From G963422445 sp963422445 (lineage in GTDB: Bacteria > Pseudomonadota > Alphaproteobacteria > Thalassobaculales > Thalassobaculaceae), in contig OY729512.2 in NCBI GenBank assembly GCA_963422445.2, positions 3,286,001-3,350,000 of the forward strand: DNA of 64,000 nucleotides, in the 5' to 3' direction. The position numbers and the translations under genes were made by a program. This document shows positions 37,217-46,354 of the stretch, one piece after another; the stretch's first letter is position 1, and each line of letters begins with the position of its first letter. The notes under the pieces were generated by a model, which saw only the letters and a list, made by a program, of their open reading frames with translations, made no database searches and had not been told where the DNA came from.

Positions 37217-38239
37217 TTAGGCAGCGGCGGTCTGATTGTCCAGAGCCTGAACGAGACCCTCCGCACGCGCCCGTTTTCCAGGATCTGAATCCCGCTGGAT
37301 GATGCGCAGAAGGGCATCACGGGCGTTAAGGTCGCCGTGTTCGGCCATGTCGAAGGCCATGCGGTCGCGGCGCTGGTAATAGCTGTCGTCGAAAGGAATC
37401 ACCTTCGGTTCGAGAGAACGCCAATAGTATTGGTCGTCAGTCGATGTCCAACCGGCATACACCTCATCCCAGGTTCCGCAGCCTGCATACGGTTTCATGT
37501 TGGGCTCGGCGATCGGCTGACTCAAGGGTTGGTAGCGGGCGTCGAAAGATTGCCGCAGGGCGTCAGTCCGGTTTGGCAGTGCCCGATGCACCGTCGTATC
37601 GGCGAAGACCAGGGCGTCGCCGGCCTTGAAGGAACCGGTTACCCAGGTTCCCGGAATCTCGACTGCAATGTCCATGCCGCCAGCGCCGGATCCAACCCGG
37701 GTATCGAGTACGCCGGCTTTGTGGGACCCGGCCGCAACGGCGAGCGGGCCCTTTTCGCGCGGACAATCGCCGATCGGCACCCATAACGCATGATTGGTCG
37801 CTCCGCCGATATGGACCTTGTCCTGATGGATTCCGGTGGTGAAATCGAAGACCTCACTCTGCGGGAAGATGTTGCGCTGCACGAACATCGGATGCACGAG
37901 GACGGGCTCTCCAAATATGCGCTCGAAAAGCGACATGACATTCGGGTGGGTTCGTAATCGATGTAAGGTCTCGTCACGCCAAAGCGGCCGGAACGCCGCC
38001 ATGTAGCAGTCTTCGGGATCCTTGCAGGCAGCCGCGCGGTCGGCAATGCCGTCGCTGATCGGGCGCGTGGTATCCAGCCAGCCGTCAGCGGAGGCTTTTT
38101 CCAGCAGGCGTTGACGCGTCAGCGTGATGGCGCTGAGTGGCAGCAATCCGCGAAGGAAAAGATAGCCGTCATGGACGAGACGATCACGCAATGCCGATCC
38201 GTCATTGATGATGTCTGTGGAATCGAGAAAATCGTGCAT
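37217..38239 (-). CDS. phytanoyl-CoA dioxygenase (PhyH) family protein
   Basis: A 340-residue non-haem Fe(II)/2-oxoglutarate-dependent oxygenase. The iron ligands are the His and Asp in TTGIHQDKVHIGG and the distal His in DTTVHRALPNRTDALRQSFD, whose Arg binds 2-oxoglutarate. The N-terminal DRLVHDGYLFLRGLLPLSAI segment is typical of the family. The substrate is unknown, since the family covers phytanate, ectoine and secondary metabolites. The gene stands alone, convergent with the stress protein gene. A broken AAA-ATPase gene starts a few hundred bases further upstream. Confidence 0.85.
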   Translation of the reverse strand: MHDFLDSTDIINDGSALRDRLVHDGYLFLRGLLPLSAITLTRQRLLEKASADGWLDTTRPISDGIADRAAACKDPEDCYMAAFRPLWRDETLHRLRTHPNVMSLFERIFGEPVLVHPMFVQRNIFPQSEVFDFTTGIHQDKVHIGGATNHALWVPIGDCPREKGPLAVAAGSHKAGVLDTRVGSGAGGMDIAVEIPGTWVTGSFKAGDALVFADTTVHRALPNRTDALRQSFDARYQPLSQPIAEPNMKPYAGCGTWDEVYAGWTSTDDQYYWRSLEPKVIPFDDSYYQRRDRMAFDMAEHGDLNARDALLRIIQRDSDPGKRARAEGLVQALDNQTAAA

Positions 38240-38805
38240 CCTGCATTTCCGGGTGACGTTTGACCGTCGTCAGAGTGACCGCCACGATCCGGCTCGTCAA
38301 GGGCTGATGATCGACATCGGCAGGATGTGAAGCCAATCCAGAGAAGTCTTGATCTGTTGTCCGGTGTTTCAGGCCGCCTCATTGCTGAGTACGGTCCATG
38401 ATGCGGAGAACAGGGATTTGGTCCGCTGGTGGCCGACCAAGCGGGTGCGCAGACTTGCCGGATTGCCTCCCGCATGTCCTCGACGATTGTGAACATTCGG
38501 TTGGTGAGGGCGGCGCGCTTGAGCCACGGAAAAGGGTTTGGAGCGGTGCGAGATTCGGGTTGTGGGGCGGCGGGCGGCTGTGATCCCGATTCCTCTCGCC
38601 GGTGGTCAACTCACCGCGGTGACCGCCTCGCAGGCCGGGCCATCTCCCAGCCCCGGAACACCACCGCCAGCCGATATGCTGGATCGCCGGGTGGCGCCGC
38701 CGCAGGGTCGCGTCGCCCGGATACCTCCGCAGTTGCCGTTGCGCCTCTGCCAGCGCCGGCGCCACCGGTCCGGCCTGGTCCCCGGTCTCGCTTCGTTTCA
38801 GATAT

Positions 38806-39855
38806 ACCGCTTATGCAGATGGTTCCGGTTCGATCAACATGCTGTAGGTAAGGGGTTGTGCATTGGTGGCGAGGCGGAAGAGCGAGTGGAAAGCATCGTG
38901 GCGGGTTTTGCGGCGGTTGAAGCGAAAGAAGACCTCATCGAGATAGGCTTGCAGATGCTTGCGGCGCAGCCCGTGGTCGACGCCTCGCGCCCATCCTTTG
39001 AGGTTGGAGAAGACTTGGTGGATCCACGGCAGGACGAGGTGAGCGGCGGTCTTCCCGACGACATGGACATTGTGGCGATCGGCGGAGACCGCAGCGTAGC
39101 CGGACCAGCCGTCGGTTTTTGCGATGGCGTCGGGATCGACGGCGGTTTCGACGAAGTGTCCGAGGTCGGCGGCGCCGTAGGAGGAGATTTCGGCTAACCT
39201 CAGGCGGCCCGGGATGTTTCCGTCCCCGAGTTCGATGGCGCCGACGATGAACATCTTGCTGTCGTGGCTGCGTCCTTGCCCTCCGGTGGGAGGATCGTCT
39301 TTGGTCCGGAATGGACGGCTAGCCTCGTCGATGTCCACCAGGCCCGACAACGGGTTGCGCTCGGGCTCGACCATGCTGGCGCGCAGCTTGTGGGCGAGCA
39401 GCCAGGCGCTGCGGTAAGAGCCGATAGCGAGCTGTTTCTGGAGCTGCAGGGCAGAGATGCCGTTGGAGTGGGTCGCCATCAGGTCGGCGGCCCAGAACCA
39501 GACGGTGAGCGGCAGCTTGCTGGCGTGCAGGATCGTCCCGACCGTCACCGAGGTCTGCCGGCGGCAGCCGGTGCACGCGAAGGTGTGTGCTTTTCTGCGC
39601 AGCGCCCATCCCTTTTCATGGCCGCACGTGGGACAGACGAAGCCGTCCGGCCAGCGCATTTCGATCAGCCAGGCGGCGCAGGCGTCATCGTCCGGAAACA
39701 TGTGCTGGACGGCGAGGAGGCTGTCGGGAACCTGTTTCATGTGGGGGCTCCGTCGGCAGGAACATATCGGGGCATTCTACCCGCTCCTCCGCCCTAACCT
39801 CAACCTCAACATCTGGTGGCAAACTCTCGCGACCGGAACCATGTGCATAAGCGGT
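38806..39855 (-). mobile_element. intact IS1595-family element
   Basis: A 1050-base element with terminal inverted repeats ACCGCTTATGCA-ATGGTTCCGGT, flanked by the 8-base duplication TCAGATAT (38798-38805 and 39856-39863). It encodes a full transposase and appears recent. It interrupts the AAA-ATPase/nuclease gene directly after the ELKYL motif. Its ends are related to those of the MITEs. Confidence 0.93.
38811..39740 (-). CDS. IS1595-family (ISXO2-like) transposase
   Basis: An intact 309-residue transposase. The zinc ribbon is CPTCGHEKGWALRRKAHTFAC plus TGC (two CxxC pairs, residues about 36-60). The ISXO2-like DDE domain follows with Asp in GLVDIDEASRPF, Asp in AIAKTDGWSGYAAV and HQVFSNLKGWARGVDHGLRR near the last acidic/His position. 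The stop codon TAA lies inside the left terminal repeat. Probably active, and it could mobilise the related MITEs in trans. Confidence 0.93.
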   Translation of the reverse strand: MKQVPDSLLAVQHMFPDDDACAAWLIEMRWPDGFVCPTCGHEKGWALRRKAHTFACTGCRRQTSVTVGTILHASKLPLTVWFWAADLMATHSNGISALQLQKQLAIGSYRSAWLLAHKLRASMVEPERNPLSGLVDIDEASRPFRTKDDPPTGGQGRSHDSKMFIVGAIELGDGNIPGRLRLAEISSYGAADLGHFVETAVDPDAIAKTDGWSGYAAVSADRHNVHVVGKTAAHLVLPWIHQVFSNLKGWARGVDHGLRRKHLQAYLDEVFFRFNRRKTRHDAFHSLFRLATNAQPLTYSMLIEPEPSA

Positions 39856-41363
39856 TCAGATATTTCAACTCGATCACGTATCCGCACACGGTCCTCGGAT
39901 AGCGGACCGTGTGCGGTTCCAGATACAGATCCTCGTAGCCCTTGTTCAACTCGGCCCCGGAATGAACCAGAAAGCGTTCCGACAGACCAAAATACGCCAT
40001 GAAAACGCCTGCACGACCTTCTCGCCGGACATGAAGTCACGGATCCCGGTCTGCCGGGCGAGTGCCTCCGACAGATAATCCACGGCCGGCCGCCAGTCGC
40101 CGTGACGGGCCATGTCGCCTACGAGCGAGATGAACATGTGGTGTTCGATGGAAAACATATCGGCATCCTGCCAGACATCACGCAGAAAGCCGTACATCAG
40201 GTGCCGGATCGTCTCGTTGGGAATGCCGAGCTCGGTCAGATCGTCATCGGCACCGCGGATGCTCAACAGCCCGAAATAATACGGCAGGGAGCAGGAAGTT
40301 CTTCCGGTCGGTCAATCTTTCGAGAGGAAAGCTGATGTTGATCCGGGTCTTCGCCCCACCATCGGCGATGACGTCGTGCAGCATGTCGAAATTGCCGTTA
40401 AGGTCGGCCTGCCGGTTCACCACGAGGAGATGCCGAAGCTTGCCGTAATCGATGCGTGCGTTGTGGTCGATCAGTTCGTCCGGCTCCGGTTTGTTCGGGA
40501 TGGCTTCACTCAGAAAGTACAACACCATGATGGTGTTGTAGACGCGCGTCCCGGCTTGCCGGGCAAAGCGCGGTAGCCGTCATACCATTCGCGCATGAGA
40601 TCGAGGGTGGTATCGATGTCCCGGTCGAATGCACCGTGATCCCGGTATGTCTCCAGCAAGCCGCGCACTTCGGCTTCGGTGAAGCCGAGTATCTCGTTGA
40701 AGCCCGGACGCAGGCTGATGCTGGCACCGATGTCGAAGCCGCTGGTTGCGTCGTCCATGGTGATCGGCGAGACCCCGGTGACCGAACAGTCGCTCGATGC
40801 CGCCCGCCTCGGTGCTGGCCTTCAGGGTGGCGAAGAAACTGCGGTAGAAGCCCTCGTCATAGGTGAAGGACTGGTACGCCTGCTCGCCATGCTGCGTCAA
40901 TACGGTGTTGGCAACGTTGTCGTACTCGTCGATCAGCACATAGATATGGAACCTTCTGGCGCCGGGCAACGATAAACAGTCGGTTGAGTTTGCCCTGGAT
41001 CATCGACAGACCGAGAATATACTGTCTCGCATCCTCGCTGAACGTGTCCGGATGATCGAGCATGGTTTCGTCGAGCCTATCGGTACAGTGTTCCTCAAAG
41101 CGTTCCTCAGCGTTTCGAGCTTGCTTTTGAACGCTGAGAAGTTGAACCGCAGGACGATATGGCGATTGCGGTTCGGCGTCGGGTTGCGGCCGATATCGGT
41201 GCCGCCGAACAGGGTCTCGAACCTGTCCGCCTTGTTACGGTCGTAGTAGTTGTCCAGCACCGACAGCCAGCAGGTCTTGCCGAACCGGCGGGGGTGGATA
41301 AGGAAAGCGTAGCGTACCCTCTCAAGGTCGCGAATGAACCGGGTCTTGTCCATGTAAAGCTGG

Positions 41364-41407
41364 CATTCCCTGCGAATGGCCGACTTCGCGGCCATTCGCA
41401 GGGAATG
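41364..41407. repeat. 19-bp perfect inverted repeat
   Basis: CATTCCCTGCGAATGGCCG at 41364-41382 is repeated in inverse at 41389-41407 with a 6-base centre. It is at the very start of the broken AAA-ATPase gene. A hairpin this long in unselected DNA suggests a fold-back duplication or regulatory structure. Confidence 0.85.
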
Positions 41408-41681
41408 AGGGGCCATGATGGCGACATGAACGCTCCGAAGACTGTGGCCTTGCCGGGCCGGCATTACGGCGGGCGTTCGCCCACCATGCGATCTGTTCAG
41501 TTCGCAGCATACAGGATACCGTATGGTGAGACTCTGTTGCAGACCCGGCCATCGCCGCAACCGGTTACCGCCGTTTGTCGGGCGTTCCGTGGGCGTCGGA
41601 CATTGGGCGAAAGATGGATTTCATAAGTTCAAACATCCTGATCCCATGATCTGACCGGATTGATGATCCGAGGTTCCAACC

Positions 41682-41700
41682 CCCGAATTTTCGGGTTTTT
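41682..41700 (+). terminator. Rho-independent terminator-like hairpin
   Basis: Stem CCCGA/TCGGG with ATTT loop, followed at once by five T. It is on the plus strand just left of an IS element, and no plus-strand gene is now directly before it, so it may be left over from lost DNA. Confidence 0.5.
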
Positions 41701-41950
41701 GTTGTCCGGGTGCGAATGTCTTTGATAGTTGAACCTCTTGCAAAATTCCTGTCCCCAGGGTCCGGTGAGCCCGGATCGGTCGGTTGATCCCGGTCACCTC
41801 TGCACCTGGAGGTCGGAATCCATGGATTCGCGGTGTCTCATCAGAGATGATGAGACCGAACAGGGACCTTTGCGGACATCGGGACACGCCTCTCCGGGCC
41901 ACTCTCTTCGAGAGGGCCGTGAAGGGTCGGCATGCGTTGTCGGAGCCGCG

Positions 41951-43084
41951 CTATGGGACGGCAAGACGTATCAACTGGTCAGCCGCCAGGGCCAGGATGC
42001 CGACCATGAGATGGCAGGCGACCTTGGAATATCCACGGACGCGGACATGGCGCCCGCCACACTCATCCTTGAGGCGGGCGTTGGTCCTCTCGACACCGGA
42101 CCGGATCCGGAACCGCACGGTCTCGGGATCGACATGGCCTATTGCACGCCGGGCCCGGGCCTCCCGGTCTCGCTCCTCCTTGAGGTCTTTGTCCCGGCGC
42201 GGATTGACATCGATGATCGGCACATGGCCAAGCCGTTCGCTCATCTGGTAGATCTCCCTGGCATCATAGGCCGCGTCCATGAGATCGTAGAGATTGGTCA
42301 CACGCCCGGCGGTCATCCATCACCAGCGGGATCGCGACCTGGCTGTCATGGACGGATGCCGAGGTGAGGACGGTCCTCAGCGGCACCCCGCAGTCTGCTG
42401 TGTCGATAGGCAGCTTGTAACCGCGCCAGGCCTCCAGGACCCCCTGGCATTCTTCTTTGCCCCGTGATCGCAGACCTTCGGCAGCGCGTCGAGCCTCTCA
42501 TCGAGATCCATCCCGTTCGCTTGCCGTTCGAGACGCCCAGGCTCCTTCGTCCTCTCCGCGCCCTTGCGGGGCCGGCCGCGCTTGCGGTTCGGCGTCGGGG
42601 CCGGCGTCTCCCGGGCCTCGATGGCCGTCGGGTCCCTCGACACGTGGCCGATGAGCGCATCGCCCAGTGTCTCTGCAACCAGAGCCGCGTGCATCCTCTC
42701 CGGAAGACGGGACTGCGACCATTCGGCAAACGCCCGCGAAAACGTCGCTTCACTCGGGATCTCCGAGACACGCGACCAGCCGCACAGCCGGCGCAACGTC
42801 GGGTCCACCTTGAGCCTGTCGATCAGGTGGCGGGTCGTCGGCAGACCCCATACCGCCTTGGCGATGAAGCCACGGGCCAGTGCCCGGCGATCCTCCCGGG
42901 GCCGACCCGGACCGGTCCACACCTCATCGACGAAGCCTTCCACCTTGACGAGATCGAGAGCTGTCACGAAGCGCTTGTGCGTCTCGAGGAGAGGACCGAC
43001 CGCCTCGGCCAACGCAGGGAAAAGGTCCCCTTGAAATCGGTGCCAGAGATCGGATAGGGTCGAGCCAAGGGTCAGCGGGGTCAC
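41951..43084 (-). pseudogene. DDE transposase (DUF772-type N-terminus), frameshifted
   Basis: The N-terminal 235 residues (LGSTLSDLWHRFQGDLFPAL; GWSRVSEIPSEATFSRAFAE; VSRDPTAIEARETPAP with an Asp; KVCDHGAKKNARGSW) are open. Then the frame is lost for about 60 bases, and the C-terminal part reads LYDLMDAAYDAREIYQMSER, HVPIIDVNPRRDKDLKEERD and VRFRIRSGVERTNARLKDEC with the catalytic Glu. At least two indels separate these. A MITE lies just before its start codon. Confidence 0.75.
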
Positions 43085-43109
43085 CTCCTCGGTATCTTGG
43101 TATTGTAGA

Positions 43110-43229
43110 ACCGCTTATGCACTTGGCTCCGGCTTGATCAACATGTTGATCGAAAACCGTCCAAATGGACCGGTAGGAGTCAACTTCTCGCGGCAAACTC
43201 TCGCAACCGGAGCTACGTGCATAAGCGGT
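43110..43229. repeat. 120-bp MITE, copy 3
   Basis: Almost identical to copy 1. It is flanked by ATTGTAGA on both sides (43102-43109 and 43230-43237). Copy 2 of the host IS lacks it at the same position, so this is a clear 'before and after' pair proving mobility. Confidence 0.93.
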
Positions 43230-43473
43230 ATTGTAGAAACACAACATACCACGAGGTGGCCCCGAAACCCAGGCCCTCGACAACAAAATCAGCCTCGACA
43301 AGGCAAAAAACCGGTCGGGCCGGCAATTTTGCAAGAGGCTCAGCACACAGAGAAGCCCAAGCAGGCGGCCACTGCAATGTTTGAACATCCAATCCTCGAT
43401 ATCGGGCTCGGACTGGTTTTCTTCTACGTCATACTGAGTTTGGTGGCATCGGCCGTACAGGAATGGATCGCTA

Positions 43474-44651
43474 GTGTCCTGATTCCAAAGTTCGTACCGT
43501 TATGATGTTGCGGCTGCAGCGGTTTCGAGGGTCCTGAGGCAGAAGCGCTTGATGGACGCCAGGATTTCATCGGCTGTCTTGTGCCAGCGGAAGGGCTTGG
43601 GGTCCTCGTTGACGGTGTCGATGTACCCGGTGATCGCCTGCTCCAGCTCGACGGTCGATCGGTGAACCCCGCGCCGGATCTGCTTCTCTGTCAGATCGGC
43701 GAAGAAGCGCTCGACTTGGTTGAGCCACGAGGCAGAGGTCGGGGTGACGTGAACATGCCAGCGCGGTCGCCGGGCGAACCCGTCGCGGATCGTCTTCGTC
43801 TTGTGGGTCGAGTAGTTGTCCATGACGATGTGGATCTCGAGGTCGGGCGGCACGTTGGCCTCGACGTGATCCAGGAACTTGCGGAACTCCACGCTGCGGT
43901 GGCGCCGATAGCACTGTCCGATGACCTTGCCTGTGGCGACGTCAAGGGCTGCGAAGAGCGAGGTCGTGCCGTTGCGCTTGTAATCGTGAGTGCGCCGCTC
44001 GACCTGCCCCGGGCGCAGCGGCAGCAGCGGCTGGGTGCGATCGAGGGCCTGAACCTGCGATTTCTCGTCCACGCAGAGGACCATGGCATGCTGCGGCGGG
44101 TCCACGTAGAGCCCCACGATGTCGCGCGTCTTGTCCACGAAGTAGGGGTCTGCCGAGAGCTTGAAGGTCTCGCTCCTGTGCGGCTGAAGGGAAAAGGCTC
44201 GCCAGATGCGGTTGACCGTCGACGGCGCATACCCCGTCGCCTGCGCCATCGAGCGCGTGCTCCATTGGGTCGCGTCACGAGGCTTCTCCTCAAGCGTCTT
44301 GCGCACCACCTCGGCCACGGCGTCGTCATCGATGCGCCGGGGACGGCCGGAGCGCGGCTCGTCGTCAAGCCCGTCAAGACGATGCTCTGCGAAGCGATTG
44401 CGCCACTTCCTGGCGGTCTGGCTGGTCACGCCCAGCACGCTCCCAATCTGCACATTGGTAAGCCCTTCGGCCGCCAGCAGCACGATGTGCGCCCGATCGG
44501 ACAGGCCTCGCCAGACTTTGCGCCCGCGCGCCAGCCGCTCAAGCTCGTTGCGCTCGTCCGCGCTCAGCTTGATCTCCACCGAAAGTCGCATCACCATGCC
44601 CCCCGAATCGACACCACCCCCTTAACAATACGAACTTTGCGTACAGGACAC
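43474..44651 (-). mobile_element. IS630-family element type A, copy 2
   Basis: Same 1178-base element as at 31504, flanked by TA in a CTAG target (43472-43473 and 44652-44653). It is inserted into the membrane-protein gene. Only one base differs from copy 1, so the move was recent. Confidence 0.92.
43500..44597 (-). CDS. IS630-family transposase
   Basis: An intact 365-residue transposase identical to that at 31530-32627 apart from Gly for Trp in the TIRDGFARR segment, a position after the second catalytic Asp. The DDE residues are in place. The Trp is likely ancestral, because the diverged third copy also has Gly-like GVAKR text there, so either residue may be tolerated. Confidence 0.92.
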   Translation of the reverse strand: MVMRLSVEIKLSADERNELERLARGRKVWRGLSDRAHIVLLAAEGLTNVQIGSVLGVTSQTARKWRNRFAEHRLDGLDDEPRSGRPRRIDDDAVAEVVRKTLEEKPRDATQWSTRSMAQATGYAPSTVNRIWRAFSLQPHRSETFKLSADPYFVDKTRDIVGLYVDPPQHAMVLCVDEKSQVQALDRTQPLLPLRPGQVERRTHDYKRNGTTSLFAALDVATGKVIGQCYRRHRSVEFRKFLDHVEANVPPDLEIHIVMDNYSTHKTKTIRDGFARRPRWHVHVTPTSASWLNQVERFFADLTEKQIRRGVHRSTVELEQAITGYIDTVNEDPKPFRWHKTADEILASIKRFCLRTLETAAAATS

Positions 44652-44654
44652 TAG

Positions 44655-45522
44655 GTCGTGTTGACGAATTCATGAAATGCTGATAATCATTCTCCATCAA
44701 TGACACTTTCCGGGGACTTATCATGGCGTTACGCCTGCTCATCACGGATGCTATCTGGTCGACACTCGAGCCGCTACTGCGTGAGAGCAAACACGCCGCC
44801 GGCGCCCCGCCACGGCTCAGCGACCGAATGTTCATCGAAGCCGTCCTCTACCAGGCGCGGACCGGAACCCCATGGCGCGACCTGCCCGACGAATTCGGCC
44901 ATTGGAATGCCGTTTATCAGCGGTTTCGCCGTTGGGAGAAGCGCCACCTCTGGGCGCGGCTCTGGCAACAGATACAACAGGTAGATGATGAACCACTCAA
45001 GGAAGTGTTCATCGATTCGACCATCGTGCGCGCTCATCAACACGCCGCCGGCGCGGTAAAAAAAAACGGTGGCCAAGAGGCCCAGGCTCTCGGCCGCTAC
45101 CGGGGCGGGTTCTCCACCAAGCTGAACGTCGCCTGTGCCAACGAAACAACCGGTGTGTCCTTCGTGTTGACGGGTGGCGAGCGCCATGATGGTGTGGGAT
45201 TCGAGCTGCTGTGGAAGGCTTTGCCCAGCTCTCCCGCACCGGAGGCTGCGGTCATGGACAAGGCGTATGACAGCAAGGGCATTCGCCAGGTGCTGGCCGA
45301 CCAGGGCGTCGAAGCCGTGATACCCGCCCGGTCGAACCGGACTGAGACGATTCATCACGATCGAGAAAAGTACAAGCGGCGCCAGCAGGTCGAGCGATTC
45401 TTCAACAAGCTCAAACAATTCCGTCGCATTGCCACACGTTATGACAAGCTCGCTCGGACGTTCCTCGCGTTTGTCCACATTGTCTCAGCATGGATCATGC
45501 TTCGATCATTCGTCAACACGCC
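44655..45522 (+). mobile_element. IS5-family (IS427-like) element inserted at the IS630 edge
   Basis: An 868-base element with ends GTCGTGTTGACGAAT and the inverse TTCGTCAACACGCC, flanked by the 4-base CTAG (44651-44654 and 45523-45526). It used the CTAG made at the right-hand end of the IS630 copy. Confidence 0.9.
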
Positions 45523-45526
45523 CTAG
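44723..45526 (+). CDS. IS5-family transposase
   Basis: An intact 267-residue single-frame transposase. The N-terminal DUF4096-like part LLITDAIWSTLEPLLRESKH is followed by TGTPWRDLPDEFGHWNAVYQ. Catalytic Asp residues lie in LKEVFIDSTIVRAHQ and AVMDKAYDSKGIRQVL, and the Glu in RRQQVERFFNKLKQFRRIAT. A run of nine A (45058-45066) marks the place where related elements shift frame, but here it is in frame. The stop codon TAG belongs to the flanking CTAG and not to the element. Confidence 0.92.
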   Translation: MALRLLITDAIWSTLEPLLRESKHAAGAPPRLSDRMFIEAVLYQARTGTPWRDLPDEFGHWNAVYQRFRRWEKRHLWARLWQQIQQVDDEPLKEVFIDSTIVRAHQHAAGAVKKNGGQEAQALGRYRGGFSTKLNVACANETTGVSFVLTGGERHDGVGFELLWKALPSSPAPEAAVMDKAYDSKGIRQVLADQGVEAVIPARSNRTETIHHDREKYKRRQQVERFFNKLKQFRRIATRYDKLARTFLAFVHIVSAWIMLRSFVNTP

Positions 45527-46354
45527 TCTCTTCGCCCTGCGATCGAAGAATCTTTTGTCTGGCATTAAGAACATGATCGGGAACGAGTATGCGGCAAAAC
45601 TCTACGCGCATCCGCTGATTAAAAATCTGGCTAAGCAAAACAAGTTGCCTTCCTACATTGCGCCGGAAACATTGAGTGCGGTTCTGCTAGAAGTCGTTGC
45701 GAAGGAAAACGGAAAGAAGCCGTTCGTCGCGCATAAGGCCAATGAACTCCGTGGGCTCGTGGATAAGATTGACGAGAAACATCCACTGAAAGACATTCTG
45801 GGCGCACTGATCGACGAAGGTGACGCGGCCGCCAGTGCGCTGAAGGAAAGGCTCTCCGGCTGGTTCGACGAAGGCATGGCCCGAGTCTCCGGGTGGTACA
45901 AGCGGATGGTAAAGATTTGGATATTCGGGATCGCAGCTGTTGTCACGGTGTCGACCAATGCCAGCACCATCCACATCGCCGAAGAGCTCTGGCGTAACGA
46001 CGCGTTACGCACACAGATTGCAGTTCAGGTGCAGGCGGCAGCGCAAAGTGGCGAAGTTGCGAAGCTGGAGGCAGGAAACATGGAAAGACTGGAGGCGTTC
46101 CCGATTGGGTGGAAGGAAGTCCCCACTGATCTACTGGAGATCCTGAAGACGTTGCTAGGCTGGCTAATCACCGCGGCGGCGGTGAGTCTCGGAGCGCCGT
46201 TCTGGTTCGATCTGCTTGGCAAGGTCGCCAACCTCCGTGGAGCTGGAGGAAAGGCACAAACGCGGCAGACGTCATAGACCGAGGCATGCCCGCGTGCATC
46301 CGATGTCTCGGTGAGATCACCGACGCACACACGGGACGAATGAAAGGGAAACAC

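Larger units (their letters stand above)
38590..41440 (-). pseudogene. predicted AAA-ATPase / PD-(D/E)XK nuclease-family gene, multiply frameshifted and IS-interrupted
   Basis: Read leftwards, the pieces are LYMDKTRFIRDLERVRYAFL then HPRRFGKTCWLSVLDNYY (Walker-A-like), HIYVLIDEYDNVANTVLTQH (Walker-B-like), LRPGFNEILGFTEAEVRGLL, WYDGYRALPG, LIDHNARIDYGKLRHLLV, AYFGLSERFLVHSGAELNKG and CGYVIELKYL, the nuclease E-x-K. This is the order of the AAA-ATPase-like (PF09820) plus PD-(D/E)XK (PF08011) family. Each piece is in a different frame from the next. After the IS1595 insertion the C-terminus resumes as EAQRQLRRYPGDATLRRRHP. The family is widespread, often multi-copy, and of unclear function, possibly mobile or defence-related. 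Confidence 0.75.
41731..43341 (-). mobile_element. IS4/IS5-superfamily DDE element, copy 1, with MITE inserted
   Basis: Ends GAACCTCTTGCAAAATT and the inverse AATTTTGCAAGAGGCTC form terminal repeats. The second copy is at 52391-56210. Without the MITE and its duplication it is about 1480 bases. I saw no clear target duplication here. The transposase is broken. Confidence 0.75.
43377..46277 (+). pseudogene. membrane protein gene split by two IS elements at one CTAG
   Basis: The 5' part (ATG 43377) encodes MFEHPILDIGLGLVFFYVIL then SLVASAVQEWIAS up to CTAG. After the two IS elements the same frame resumes at 45523 with CTAG TCT and continues SLFALRSKNLLSGIKNMIGN to the stop at 46277. Removing both elements and one extra CTAG per element restores an uninterrupted protein of about 283 residues: one N-terminal helix, a central helical part (LIKNLAKQNKLPSYIAPETL, ISGW-like amphipathic stretch), a helix IWIFGIAAVVTVSTNAS and a C-terminal helix LGWLITAAAVSLGAPFWFDL. 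I recognise it as a conserved bacterial membrane protein without a known role. An EEP-type nuclease gene follows. Confidence 0.8.
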
